Assembly (NCBI GenBank): GCA_910577495.1 | Contig: CAJTML010000007.1 | Location: forward strand, 1 to 21,726 | Direction of reading: 5' to 3' | Origin: an uncultured Eggerthellaceae bacterium | GTDB lineage: Bacteria > Actinomycetota > Coriobacteriia > Coriobacteriales > Eggerthellaceae | Length of the DNA: 21,726 nucleotides | Shown here: in pieces, positions 8,623-15,565 of the stretch | Position numbering within the stretch: position 1 is the first letter of the stretch | How the letters are laid out: the number at the start of each line of letters is the position of its first letter | Notes under the pieces: generated by a model | The model's input: only the letters and a program-made list of their open reading frames with translations | Databases searched by the model: none | What the model was told of the DNA's origin: nothing | Program-made: the position numbers and the translations under genes

Positions 8623-8961
8623 ATGAAGAGGATTACCGCTATTGTGCGCCCTGAAAAAATGGAAGTGTTGAAAGAAGCGCTCTTTGCGGAGAACGTGAGA
8701 GGCATGACGATCAGCCAGGTGAATGGATGCGGGAACCAGCATGGTTGGAAAGAATACTATCGCGGTACCGAAGTGCTGCTGAATATGGTGCCGAAGGTGA
8801 AGTTTGAGATTGTCGTTGAGGATCATGAGGTTGACGACATTGTTGAGGTGATGCTTGCGTGCGCCCGTACGGGGGAAGTAGGGGATGGCAAAATCTTTAT
8901 TTCGCCCATTGAAGAGGTCATTCGTATTCGTACGGGCGAACGCGGCTCACAAGCGGTGTAG
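8623..8961 (+). CDS. glnK: PII nitrogen-regulatory protein (GlnK/GlnB)
   Basis: A 112-residue PII protein, the normal length. PII trimers sense 2-oxoglutarate and ATP/ADP and block the Amt channel by inserting the T-loop. Seen: N-terminal MKRITAIVRPEKMEVLKEAL, T-loop WKEYYRGTEVLLNMVPK (42-58), and the C-terminal TGEVGDGKIFI nucleotide-binding motif (about 82-92). Residue 51, the Tyr that is uridylylated in proteobacteria and adenylylated in some actinobacteria, is Val, so this route of covalent control is absent; Tyr45 and Tyr46 remain. The RBS AAAGGGGCTG precedes ATG 8623. It is cotranscribed with amt, so control of the transporter is its probable job. Confidence 0.96.
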   Translation: MKRITAIVRPEKMEVLKEALFAENVRGMTISQVNGCGNQHGWKEYYRGTEVLLNMVPKVKFEIVVEDHEVDDIVEVMLACARTGEVGDGKIFISPIEEVIRIRTGERGSQAV

Positions 8962-8991
8962 CTTTTTTAATGGCGGGAGTGCGCGCTGAGG

Positions 8992-9630
8992 TTAGCCTCG
9001 TGCGCGCCTGTCCGCCACGACGGCATCAGCCCAATCTTCGGTCAGTACTCCGCATGCGCGTACTGCGCTAGTGGCGCACGCGATGGACTGGTAGAGCGCC
9101 TTGCTGCCAGCACTGTCCGCGCGGTAAGTCACGGCGTGACCTTCGGCGATGCCTAAGTTGGCAGCTTCAGCAGCGGCGTCAATGTTGGCGCCCATGAAGA
9201 TGAACTCCCAGCCTTTGCCTTGCTTCTTTTCGATCAGCTTTTTGACATGCCCATAGCTAAAGGTTTTGCTTGCGTTTTCCATGCCGTCGGTGGTGATGAC
9301 AACGATGGTGTGCGCGGGGCGATGGTGCTTGGGTAGTGTTTTATGTGCAGCAGAGATGGTTCTAATGGTGCTGCCAACGGCGTCAAGGAGTGCGGTGCAA
9401 CCACGCACGTAGTACTCCTTGCGGGTGAGGTGTTTTACCTTCGAAATCTTTTCACGTTCGCAAATCATTTGGGTTTTATGATCGAAGAGTACGGTGGTGA
9501 CCAGCGCGTCGTCGCCCATGGCTTTGTGCTCGTCCAGTACTGAGTTGAACCCGCCAATGGTGTCATTTTCTAGTCCAGACATGGAGCCACTTCGATCAAG
9601 GATAAATACGAGTTCGGTGTAGTCTTTCAT
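8992..9630 (-). CDS. VWA-domain (von Willebrand factor A) protein
   Basis: A cytoplasmic 212-residue protein that is essentially one VWA domain. The metal-ion adhesion site is complete: DRSGSMSG (D12, S14, S16), T79 in VRGCTALLDA and D115 in TTDGMEN. No signal peptide or membrane segment. ATG 9630 is chosen because AAAGGAAC lies just upstream; an ATG at 9645 would place that ribosome site inside the gene. Probably cotranscribed with the helix-turn-helix gene upstream (130-base gap). The stop codon lies inside a strong hairpin (8980-9006, GCGCGC/GAGG arms) facing glnK. Such VWA proteins bind partners through a metal ion; the partner here is unknown. Confidence 0.85.
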   Translation of the reverse strand: MKDYTELVFILDRSGSMSGLENDTIGGFNSVLDEHKAMGDDALVTTVLFDHKTQMICEREKISKVKHLTRKEYYVRGCTALLDAVGSTIRTISAAHKTLPKHHRPAHTIVVITTDGMENASKTFSYGHVKKLIEKKQGKGWEFIFMGANIDAAAEAANLGIAEGHAVTYRADSAGSKALYQSIACATSAVRACGVLTEDWADAVVADRRARG

Positions 9631-9663
9631 GGTTGTTCCTTTCATCAGGTGGTTGCTTATGGC

Positions 9664-9691
9664 ACTGCTTGCGTAGTACTGCTTGCGTGAT
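9664..9691. repeat. Imperfect tandem 14-bp duplication
   Basis: ACTGCTTGCGTAGT is followed directly by ACTGCTTGCGTGAT (12 of 14 identical), 34 bases before the VWA start codon, in the leader between the helix-turn-helix and VWA genes. Confidence 0.6.
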
Positions 9692-9760
9692 GAAAAGAAC
9701 TTTACGCGGTCGGGGACGGACGGAGGTAAACTGCGAATTTACAAAATCTTGGCAGACAGA

Positions 9761-10312
9761 TTAGCCGAGTAGCGGCTGGTCATAAGCGTAGAGAGCCTCG
9801 TTCACTTGAAAAAGATCGTGAATGTTGTTCACAAGAAAGTATTCAACGATGACGTCGAACTTAGAACTATGGGACAGCGTGTAGCCTGCGCGCGACAGGA
9901 GCGCATTAGTGTCGTCCAAATTGAGTTCAAGCGCAAAAGCAAGTGCAAGCGCTGTTCGCTTGGTGGGTTGGTAGTGGTCGTCTTTTCGCAGTTTGGCAAA
10001 GAGCTGTCTGCTCATGTTTGCGCGTTTGTAGACAGCTGAGTCTTTGAGGTTGCGCTCGTCGATGAGCCTCAAAACGGTTTGCGCGAACGACTCGTCCAAC
10101 TGGTCAAGCCGTTCGGAAAGAGGTAAGGGCGCACGGGCTGCTGATAGCGGCATGGGTTGGTATCCCATCGGAGCAGCAGCGGCCACGATGGCTTCGTTGC
10201 ACAAGCAAAGAGGCTCGTCTGCATCTGTCTCTACGCCATGCGCACCAAGGTAGTGCTCAGAGATGTAGTGCTCAAGTGCGGTGATATTTTCTTTGGTAAG
10301 GAACTGTGGCAT
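9761..10312 (-). CDS. Helix-turn-helix (XRE-like) protein paired with VWA gene
   Basis: A 183-residue protein from ATG 10312 (MPQFLTKENI). The N-terminal third is variable. The middle (about 75-145) reads as an XRE-type helix-turn-helix: FAQTVLRLIDERNLKDSAVY, then NMSRQLFAKLRKD as the probable recognition region, then TALALAFALELNLDDTNALL, a common second half. The C-terminal part (SKFDVIVEYFLVNNIHDLFQVNEAL) is conserved in related proteins as I know them. An in-frame ATG at 10354 would add 14 residues; neither start has a strong ribosome site. Placed upstream of the VWA gene on the same strand, it may regulate it, itself, or the divergent nitroreductase; that is inference. Confidence 0.75.
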   Translation of the reverse strand: MPQFLTKENITALEHYISEHYLGAHGVETDADEPLCLCNEAIVAAAAPMGYQPMPLSAARAPLPLSERLDQLDESFAQTVLRLIDERNLKDSAVYKRANMSRQLFAKLRKDDHYQPTKRTALALAFALELNLDDTNALLSRAGYTLSHSSKFDVIVEYFLVNNIHDLFQVNEALYAYDQPLLG

Positions 10313-10395
10313 AAGTCTGAGCTTTCTGGGTGTGTGGTTATATGGCAAGTTCATACAACATTAAGAAGTATGTGTATTTGTATCATGAAATCAAC

Positions 10396-10425
10396 GAGAT
10401 AGGATTATCTCTTACCGGGTCGGTA
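10396..10425. promoter_or_regulatory. Two adjacent inverted repeats between HTH gene and nitroreductase
   Basis: GAGATA-ggat-TATCTC (10396-10411) and TACCG-ggt-CGGTA (10413-10425) are both perfect dyads, one base apart, about 58 bases before the nitroreductase ATG and about 84 bases from the divergent HTH start. They fit operator sites for a divergent promoter; the regulator is not known. Confidence 0.45.
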
Positions 10426-10482
10426 GAATTAACAGAACTGTTTTGTTCCCCCATTCTTGTACTTGCTAGGAAGAGGCGGCTT

Positions 10483-11151
10483 ATGGATATCATGCAAGCA
10501 ATCAAAGAGCGTCATTCGGTTCGTGCCTTTACTGATGAGCCACTTTCTCCTGAAACTATCTTGCAACTCAAACAAGAAATTGGCACGTGCAACGCTCAAT
10601 CGGGCTTACACATGCAATTGGTTGTTGACGAGCCCGAAGCCTTTGATTGTCGCATGGCTAAGTATGGCAAGTTTTCTGGCGTTCGCAATTATCTGGCTTT
10701 GATTGGGCCGAAAGGTTCCAACCTTGACGAAGATTGCGGTTACTACGGTGAACGCATTGTTCTTTTGGCGCAGCAGCTTGGATTGAACTCCTGCTGGGTT
10801 GGCATGACTTATCAAAAGGTGACTGATGCTTACCAAATCAACGATGGCGAAAAACTCACTGCGGTTATTGCGCTTGGTTATGGTGAAACTCAAGGGAAGC
10901 CCCATAAGACGAAGGGCTTGGAAGATGTGTCGCCTGACATCAGCCAAGCCCCCGATTGGTTCAAGCGTGGAGTAGAAGCTGCACTTTTGGCTCCAACAGC
11001 TGTTAACCAGCAGAAATTCGTCTTTACTTATGAGGGCGATAATCGGGTGCATGCAAAGCACGGATTAGGCTTTTATGCCAAGATGGATCTTGGCATTGCT
11101 CGCTATCATTTTGAATGCGGAGCCGCTCCCCAAAAGGTTATGTGGGTGTAG
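10483..11151 (+). CDS. Nitroreductase-family (FMN) oxidoreductase
   Basis: A 222-residue cytoplasmic flavoprotein of the nitroreductase superfamily, which uses FMN and NAD(P)H to reduce nitro groups, quinones or other electrophiles. The diagnostic opening MDIMQAIKERHSVRAFTDEP gives the FMN-contacting Arg/Ser/Arg, and GYYGERIVLLAQQLGLNSCWVG is the second conserved helix. The C-terminal half carries a second duplicated-looking region (APTAVNQQKF) typical of the larger two-lobed members. ATG 10483 has AGGAAGAGG upstream. It is transcribed away from the HTH gene and its stop lies only four bases from the end of the convergent Rpn gene. Native substrate not predictable. Confidence 0.88.
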   Translation: MDIMQAIKERHSVRAFTDEPLSPETILQLKQEIGTCNAQSGLHMQLVVDEPEAFDCRMAKYGKFSGVRNYLALIGPKGSNLDEDCGYYGERIVLLAQQLGLNSCWVGMTYQKVTDAYQINDGEKLTAVIALGYGETQGKPHKTKGLEDVSPDISQAPDWFKRGVEAALLAPTAVNQQKFVFTYEGDNRVHAKHGLGFYAKMDLGIARYHFECGAAPQKVMWV

Positions 11152-11155
11152 TTCG

Positions 11156-11980
11156 TTAGCCTTCGTCTACGCCATATTGCTTGCAAGCTGCGGAAAAGTT
11201 TTCACTTCTGATAGCGGTAAGGATCTCATCGCTCGTGCAGCCTGCTTGTTTCATGGCGTCAACTAATCTATCGGTTGTTTCGCGAAGGAGCGTCCTGCCT
11301 TCTTCGCGACCTTCTTCACGGCCTTCGGCTTTTGCATATTCTTTCGCGTCGCGGATGTCCCAGTCTAGCCAGTTCATACTTTTCACCCACTCTTCGTCGT
11401 CAAAGGCGTCTTGTACCGCTGTGGCAAGTTTAGAAGTTAGCGGATCAGCCTTTGCTGGTTTGCTTGTTTGGATGAATTGTAGCAGGTTTGCAATATCGGA
11501 ATTCACAAGGGAAAGATCACCCTGCGTGTTCAAAATGAGATCCAGTGTGCCATTGTCAAAGGGAATAGTTGGGTCTTCATCGCAGCAGCTTCTGAAGGTG
11601 TATAGGGGGAGCCCCCGATCAAAGGGGTCATGTGTACAAATGAAGATGACGTATACCGGCTTCAGGGCATCGAAATCATCGTGCTTTCCGAGCATTCTTC
11701 TGTCTAGCTGTGCACGGTAAAACCGCATGCGTTTGGGAAGCGCTTTTTGCTCATAGGTTTGCATCTCAACCTCAAAGGCAGCATCTGCACTATGCAAGAA
11801 GACATCAAATCTCACGCTTCTGTTGGCGATGCTAACACTTTCAGATTCAACCTCGATGGTCTTGATGCATTCAATCTTAATTCCAAGCACTCGCTCAATG
11901 ATCTCTTTGCAAAGATCTGGATTGTCCTGCATAACCTTAGCGAAGACATAGCGATTGGAAAAAGGAAGCGTTACAGACAT
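11156..11980 (-). CDS. Rpn-family PD-(D/E)XK nuclease / putative transposase
   Basis: A 274-residue protein of the Rpn (recombination-promoting nuclease) family, annotated in many genomes as PD-(D/E)XK transposase. Seen: N-terminal LPFSNRYVFAKVMQDNPDLC, the nuclease core RFDVFLHSADAAFEVEMQT with D59 and E70-x-E72 plus Q74, and the charged repetitive tail KAEGREEGREEGR (about 236-250) typical of the family. ATG 11980 follows GGAGG with six-base spacing. Members act as DNA nucleases that stimulate RecA-independent recombination in E. coli. No terminal inverted repeats or target duplication are seen around it, so it is a solitary gene rather than a complete insertion sequence. The 241 bases before the TetR stop (11981-12221) show no gene. 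Confidence 0.88.
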   Translation of the reverse strand: MSVTLPFSNRYVFAKVMQDNPDLCKEIIERVLGIKIECIKTIEVESESVSIANRSVRFDVFLHSADAAFEVEMQTYEQKALPKRMRFYRAQLDRRMLGKHDDFDALKPVYVIFICTHDPFDRGLPLYTFRSCCDEDPTIPFDNGTLDLILNTQGDLSLVNSDIANLLQFIQTSKPAKADPLTSKLATAVQDAFDDEEWVKSMNWLDWDIRDAKEYAKAEGREEGREEGRTLLRETTDRLVDAMKQAGCTSDEILTAIRSENFSAACKQYGVDEG

Positions 11981-12221
11981 GGGTATCCTCCAAACATCAC
12001 CCCGGATGGAGAGGATCTTGCAGATGTGGGACGGAATGGTGGGGGTAACACCATCAACTATGGGCAAGTTACGCTGAGCTCAAGGCGCTGCTTGCATCTG
12101 CATTGGCTCTATGTTGTTGTATAGTGTACTCGAAAAACTAGAACAAATGTACGTTAATTAGTTTACGGAAAGGTAACAGCGCATGGCATCGTCAGGATAG
12201 CAAGCGATGAGGTTTTGTGCG

Positions 12222-12869
12222 CTAGCTTTCTGTCGGCGTGCGCCAGTCGCACGGATCTGGCGCGGCAAGGGCGCGCGTGGCGGCAATAATCATTTCTATC
12301 CCTCTATCGAAAGCTTCGTCGGTATATGAGGTTGCTATAACGCGTTTCCAGGCAGGTTCTGCTTTGAGCGCTTCCATGTCCACTTCGTAATCGTGATCAG
12401 GCATAGTGTGTTTGAATCTGCAGGTTGCCGCATTCGCGAAAAAGCCCGTAAGGTAAGTGTCCACCATAGCCCAAACCGGCTTGAGTATCTCTTCTGGCAT
12501 GCCTTGCGCCAAGTGTAAATTGACAATGGTCTCTGTATGATTCTCAAGGCCGCCTTCGCCAACAATGGGATCAACAGAAATGGACGCAATTTCTGGATGA
12601 GCCAGGTTGGTGTACATGATGGAGTGCATGGTTCTGCGTAGCGTGTCGTCCCAGCGCTCACCGGGTATAGGGACGGTGTTGAGGGAGGCCATAAACTGCG
12701 TTATGACGGCGCGCAGCACGTCTTCTCGAGAAGGAAAATAGCCATAAATTGCCATAGCCGACACACCAAGTTCTTTGCCGAGTGAGCGCATGGTAAAAGC
12801 AGAGAGCCCTTCGCGCTCAATGAGAGCGGTTGCGGCGTCTATTATGCGCTTCTTGGTGAGGTCGGGCAC
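12222..12869 (-). CDS. TetR-family transcriptional regulator
   Basis: A 215-residue regulator with an N-terminal TetR DNA-binding domain: KKRIIDAATALIEREGLSAF, then MRSLGKELGVSAMAIYGYFP as the helix-turn-helix (about 27-46). The C-terminal ligand-binding region resembles the TetR_C type (WDDTLRRTMHSIM onward) and is rich in Met and aromatic residues. It starts at GTG 12869 with AAGGAAG upstream. It lies 141 bases downstream of the cytochrome gene on the same strand, the third gene of the reductase unit. Perfect dyads of the size TetR proteins bind stand around the reductase promoter (15204-15261), so it is the best candidate repressor for them. TetR repressors commonly release DNA when a small molecule binds, possibly here the reductase substrate. 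Confidence 0.9.
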   Translation of the reverse strand: MPDLTKKRIIDAATALIEREGLSAFTMRSLGKELGVSAMAIYGYFPSREDVLRAVITQFMASLNTVPIPGERWDDTLRRTMHSIMYTNLAHPEIASISVDPIVGEGGLENHTETIVNLHLAQGMPEEILKPVWAMVDTYLTGFFANAATCRFKHTMPDHDYEVDMEALKAEPAWKRVIATSYTDEAFDRGIEMIIAATRALAAPDPCDWRTPTES

Positions 12870-12928
12870 GGATGCTTCCTTTTCTTTTGTGTGGGTGAGG
12901 TTTATTTACAAGTATAACTAATAGCGCA

Positions 12929-12964
12929 AAGAAAGACGCCGCCAAACAGCAAGACGTCCTTCTT
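12929..12964 (-). terminator. Possible terminator between cytochrome and TetR genes
   Basis: On the minus strand AAGAAGGACG (12964-12955) pairs with CGTCTTTCTT (12938-12929), with one G-T pair. Only a short T-rich end follows, so it may be a partial terminator or attenuator before the TetR gene. It also marks where a separate TetR promoter might lie (TATACT on the minus strand near 12911-12916). Confidence 0.35.
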
Positions 12965-13010
12965 GATAGGTGCAGGGTTATGTGAAAATACGCAGCTAAC
13001 GCAGACCCGA

Positions 13011-13442
13011 TTAGGATTCGTTTGCGCTTGCTGAGGCCAAAGGCCCTTCGACGGGATTGTGCGGCCAGCTGTGGCAGTTCTCGCACTTATTGTCGGAGAT
13101 CTCTTTGTCCTTCGCGTGGCAGTTCACGCACGAATTGTATCCACCGTGAATAGAGTCGTGCGGATTGCTCAAACCGTAGCTTTCGGTCAGTTGTGCCACT
13201 GCCTCATAGCTGCCGCCGTGACATGACATGCACTGCTCGTCAGAGACAAACATGCCATCGGCTGAAGCGGTGTCGGTCGTGCTGGATTGCACAGCAGCGT
13301 TGTCGGACGAAGCAGGGGTATCTTGCGATGGATCCGTTTGAGATGCACATGCCGCAAGGCACAGGCAGAGCATCAGTGCCGAAACAATGGCGACAATGGT
13401 GCGAGATGCGCTGAAATGACCAGCATGTTTAATGGTAATCAT
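13011..13442 (-). CDS. Triheme cytochrome c lipoprotein, partner of flavin reductase
   Basis: A 143-residue exported electron carrier. The N-terminus is a lipoprotein signal (hydrophobic 15-31, lipobox LAAC with C32), followed by a Ser/Thr/Ala-rich linker (33-62) and a compact haem domain with three CxxCH sites: 71-75, 105-109 and 120-124. Extra histidines (H95, H99, H128) could be distal ligands. Most small cytochromes of this type that serve flavin reductases have four haems, so three is on the low side. ATG 13442 follows GAAAGGAGAA and lies three bases beyond the stop of the flavin reductase, so the two are translated from one message. Its role is probably to carry electrons from the membrane to the exported reductase, as Cgr1 is thought to do for Cgr2. 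Confidence 0.9.
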   Translation of the reverse strand: MITIKHAGHFSASRTIVAIVSALMLCLCLAACASQTDPSQDTPASSDNAAVQSSTTDTASADGMFVSDEQCMSCHGGSYEAVAQLTESYGLSNPHDSIHGGYNSCVNCHAKDKEISDNKCENCHSWPHNPVEGPLASASANES

Positions 13443-13445
13443 GAT

Positions 13446-15131
13446 CTATTCTCCTTTCAGCGCGTGTTCGACAGCAACAAAGCCAAACGTGACAGCGCGG
13501 CCGATAGATGTTCCTGGAATGTGGCGCGGATAATTGCCGGCGAAGAAATTGCCCGAAGCATTGCCGGTGGCATACAGGCCTTCGATAACCTTGTTTTCGG
13601 TATCCAGCACTTGCGCATTACCGTTAATGGTCAGGCCGCCCACGGTTGCCAGAACGCAACTGTTTGTGGTGAGCGCGTAAAACGTGGAACCGGTGAAGGG
13701 AATGGTGGTTGCCAGGTCGCGGTTGAAATCGGTGTCTACGCCGTCTTCGAAAAATGCGTTGTACTGCGCAATAGTTGCCGCCAGTCCTTTCGGATCGACA
13801 TCAATTTGTTTCGCCAAATCCTCAGGCGAGGAGCCCTCAAACAGCCAACCTTTGTCCTTGAATTCCTTGATGGCTGCTTCGTCCATGCCCTCCATCATGG
13901 TTTCGTCGAACACTTCCCAGCAGCCTTTTCCGTAATTTGGCTGCGCGTTTTGTGCATTCGACACGCTTTGGAAGGGCAAGTCTTCGCGAACAAAACGGTT
14001 GCCTTCGGGATTGACGAGGATGGCGAAATAAATGGCGTTCCAGGTGCGTGCGTCGTAGAACGAGTCCGGATTACCCCAACGGAAGTTCATGACCGGCTGC
14101 GGGCATGGATCCATCTGTGCACCGATCTTGATGCTCATCAGGTGGCCGTCGCCAGTAGTGCCCCAGCCGGGATTCCACCAGCTTGAAGACGCGTAGTCTT
14201 CGGGACGCGTCCATGCTTCCATGAGCTCGGGATTTGCGTCGTAGCCACCTGTTGCCATGATGACGCCTTTGCTTGCATTGAGGCGAATGTAGGAGCCATC
14301 TTCAGTTTTGGCGATGACAGCCTCAACGCGGCCACCATCGGGGCGAACGAGTTGTACGGCAGGGGTGAGATAGCGCAGGTCAAGATTGTCGTAGGTTTTG
14401 GCTACTTCTTGCAGCTCAAGACATGCATACATGCCAGAGAGGCCAGAGCGAACGGCGGTGTCTGCAGGCAGGCCGGGTGTTTCGTAGAAGCCCAGCTCGG
14501 TGGGGATAAGATCGGTGAGACAGGGCATGCCGCACGTTGAAGGGACTTCGCCAACAGGGGTGATTTGGAATTTGTTCGGCGCCTTGTTGAGCATGTCTTG
14601 CCAAAAGTTAGTGGCTTCGCCCGAGCGATGCACATAGGTGCGAGCCGGCTCAGGGCGCGTGCGCCAATAGGCGCTGCGATAGAGCTCATCAAGCAGCAGG
14701 GTCGGCTTGCAGTCCGTGCCTTCCTGGCACTTGGCGTTAACGGCGCCAAAACATTCGAAGCAGGCGCGGCCACGCGTCATTTTTTCCAGGCATACGACAT
14801 CGGCACCTTCTTCGGCAGCTTTCAGGCTAGCAATCAAGCCACCGATACCAGCACCAATAACAACGATATCGTGGTCTTCGGTTGCTGAGATTTGGTCTGT
14901 CGGAATGTCCTCCGCCTCAAAAGCCACCGGGCCTTTAGGGCCTGGGCAGGCGGCTTTTTGCACGGGAACCCAAGCAGTTGGGCTTGCCAGCTCTGCATTA
15001 GCTGGAACTGGTGCTTCGCTTTCTGCGACGGCTACAGCTGGAGCACCCATGACTGATAGTGCACCCGCGGCTACGCCAACAACGCCAGCGCCGCGCAGGA
15101 AATCACGCCGGGAAACAGTTGCTTTTCCCAT
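13446..15131 (-). CDS. Tat-exported FAD-dependent reductase (fumarate reductase/Cgr2-like flavoprotein)
   Basis: A 561-residue flavoprotein. Tat signal SRRDFLRGAG (RR8-9) with hydrophobic core to about residue 36; FAD-binding Rossmann motif VIGAGIGGLIAS (91-102) ending in Glu116; conserved RFVRED (379-384); C-terminal GGLTINGNAQVLD and GLYATGNASGNFF FAD loops. The HTMGG-type histidine of true fumarate reductases is replaced (VLATVGG, 494-499), and the end reads IPGTSIGRAVTFG, so a small dicarboxylate is not the likely substrate. C124, C127, C135 and C141 form a tight cysteine set near the FAD domain that could hold an Fe-S cluster. ATG 15131 follows AGAGGAGGAG; an ATG at 15203 lies inside an operator and lacks such a site. 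First gene of the reductase-cytochrome-TetR unit. Substrate unknown. Confidence 0.9.
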   Translation of the reverse strand: MGKATVSRRDFLRGAGVVGVAAGALSVMGAPAVAVAESEAPVPANAELASPTAWVPVQKAACPGPKGPVAFEAEDIPTDQISATEDHDIVVIGAGIGGLIASLKAAEEGADVVCLEKMTRGRACFECFGAVNAKCQEGTDCKPTLLLDELYRSAYWRTRPEPARTYVHRSGEATNFWQDMLNKAPNKFQITPVGEVPSTCGMPCLTDLIPTELGFYETPGLPADTAVRSGLSGMYACLELQEVAKTYDNLDLRYLTPAVQLVRPDGGRVEAVIAKTEDGSYIRLNASKGVIMATGGYDANPELMEAWTRPEDYASSSWWNPGWGTTGDGHLMSIKIGAQMDPCPQPVMNFRWGNPDSFYDARTWNAIYFAILVNPEGNRFVREDLPFQSVSNAQNAQPNYGKGCWEVFDETMMEGMDEAAIKEFKDKGWLFEGSSPEDLAKQIDVDPKGLAATIAQYNAFFEDGVDTDFNRDLATTIPFTGSTFYALTTNSCVLATVGGLTINGNAQVLDTENKVIEGLYATGNASGNFFAGNYPRHIPGTSIGRAVTFGFVAVEHALKGE

Positions 15132-15203
15132 GATCTCTCCTCCTCTTTCTGTGGCAAGCGGCCAATAGTGTTGCTTGCCCTCCCTCAGTGTTTCGCTGCT
15201 CAA

Positions 15204-15218
15204 CTTTACAGTGTAAAG
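15204..15218. promoter_or_regulatory. Operator 2 of the flavin reductase promoter
   Basis: CTTTACAGTGTAAAG is a perfect 15-bp dyad. It lies just downstream of the predicted transcription start (about 15225), and 43 bp centre to centre from an almost identical dyad at 15247-15261. The size and symmetry fit a TetR-family site. Confidence 0.8.
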
Positions 15219-15231
15219 TGATTGCGAGGGA

Positions 15232-15260
15232 ATGATAATCCTTTTGCTTTACAATGTAAA
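15232..15260 (-). promoter_or_regulatory. Predicted promoter of the flavin reductase unit
   Basis: On the minus strand TTTACA (15260-15255) and TATCAT (15237-15232) are 17 bases apart. The -35 box is contained in operator 1, and operator 2 lies just past the start point, so a bound repressor would block it. Confidence 0.65.
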
Positions 15261-15261
15261 G
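15247..15261. promoter_or_regulatory. Operator 1 of the flavin reductase promoter
   Basis: CTTTACAATGTAAAG is a perfect 15-bp dyad differing from operator 2 only at the central base. It overlaps the predicted -35 box. Confidence 0.8.
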
Positions 15262-15309
15262 TAGTCATTTTTTTGAAGTTTCGCGAGCCGAGAAGCGTTG
15301 CGCGCAGCA

Positions 15310-15473
15310 TAGTGGACGCTGAACCCTGGTTTTGTGCAGCCGCGTCGGGCGCGGTGACGAAGGGTTCGCGAAAAGGCCTGGTCAGCGGATAACGGTTGAT
15401 GACAATATGGCTCGGGATGCCTTTGGTGAGGGGTGTGTTTGCACAAAACCAGGGTTGATTGACCGGAAACCGC
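15310..15473 (+). repeat. 164-bp palindromic intergenic element, copy A (MITE-like)
   Basis: The core (15320-15458, 139 bp) is bounded by 19-base terminal inverted repeats: TGAACCCTGGTTTTGTGCA on the left, and TGCACAAAACCAGGGTTGA on the right, one mismatch. Inside are a CCGCG/CGCGG hairpin and AAAGGC/GCCTTT arms. Copy B at 18902-19065 has equal length, the same orientation, no gaps and about 17 substitutions by eye. It has no credible gene of its own. It could be a non-autonomous mobile element or a structured repeat. The remaining bases of this 421-base gap hold the reductase promoter and the start of a short duplication. Confidence 0.85.
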
Positions 15474-15537
15474 ACAGGAGGGGATGTGCCCTCTAGCGCG
15501 CTGATGTCGCGCGGGAGTGCGTGCCTTACTGAGACCG

Positions 15538-15565
15538 ACTAGTCAGCAATAACTAGTCAGCAATA
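15538..15565. repeat. Perfect tandem 14-bp duplication at a stop codon
   Basis: ACTAGTCAGCAATA occurs twice without a gap (15538-15551 and 15552-15565). The stop codon of the pentapeptide gene (TAG, 15555-15553) lies in the second copy, so the gene's last codons and stop are duplicated downstream of it. Confidence 0.85.

Noticed and set aside
8980..9006. GCGCGC/GAGG hairpin between glnK and the VWA gene as a terminator
   Set aside because: The stem is strong, but no T-run follows it on either strand and it overlaps the VWA stop codon; noted in the gene entry only.
11156..12121. Complete insertion sequence around the Rpn-type gene
   Set aside because: No terminal inverted repeats or target duplications were found on either side; Rpn genes are commonly solitary.
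15206..15475. Minus-strand frame within copy A whose peptide resembles one in copy B (18912-19121)
   Set aside because: The frame is preserved only because the two copies have no gaps. Substitutions are not biased to third positions, there is no ribosome site, and the frame follows the inverted repeats.
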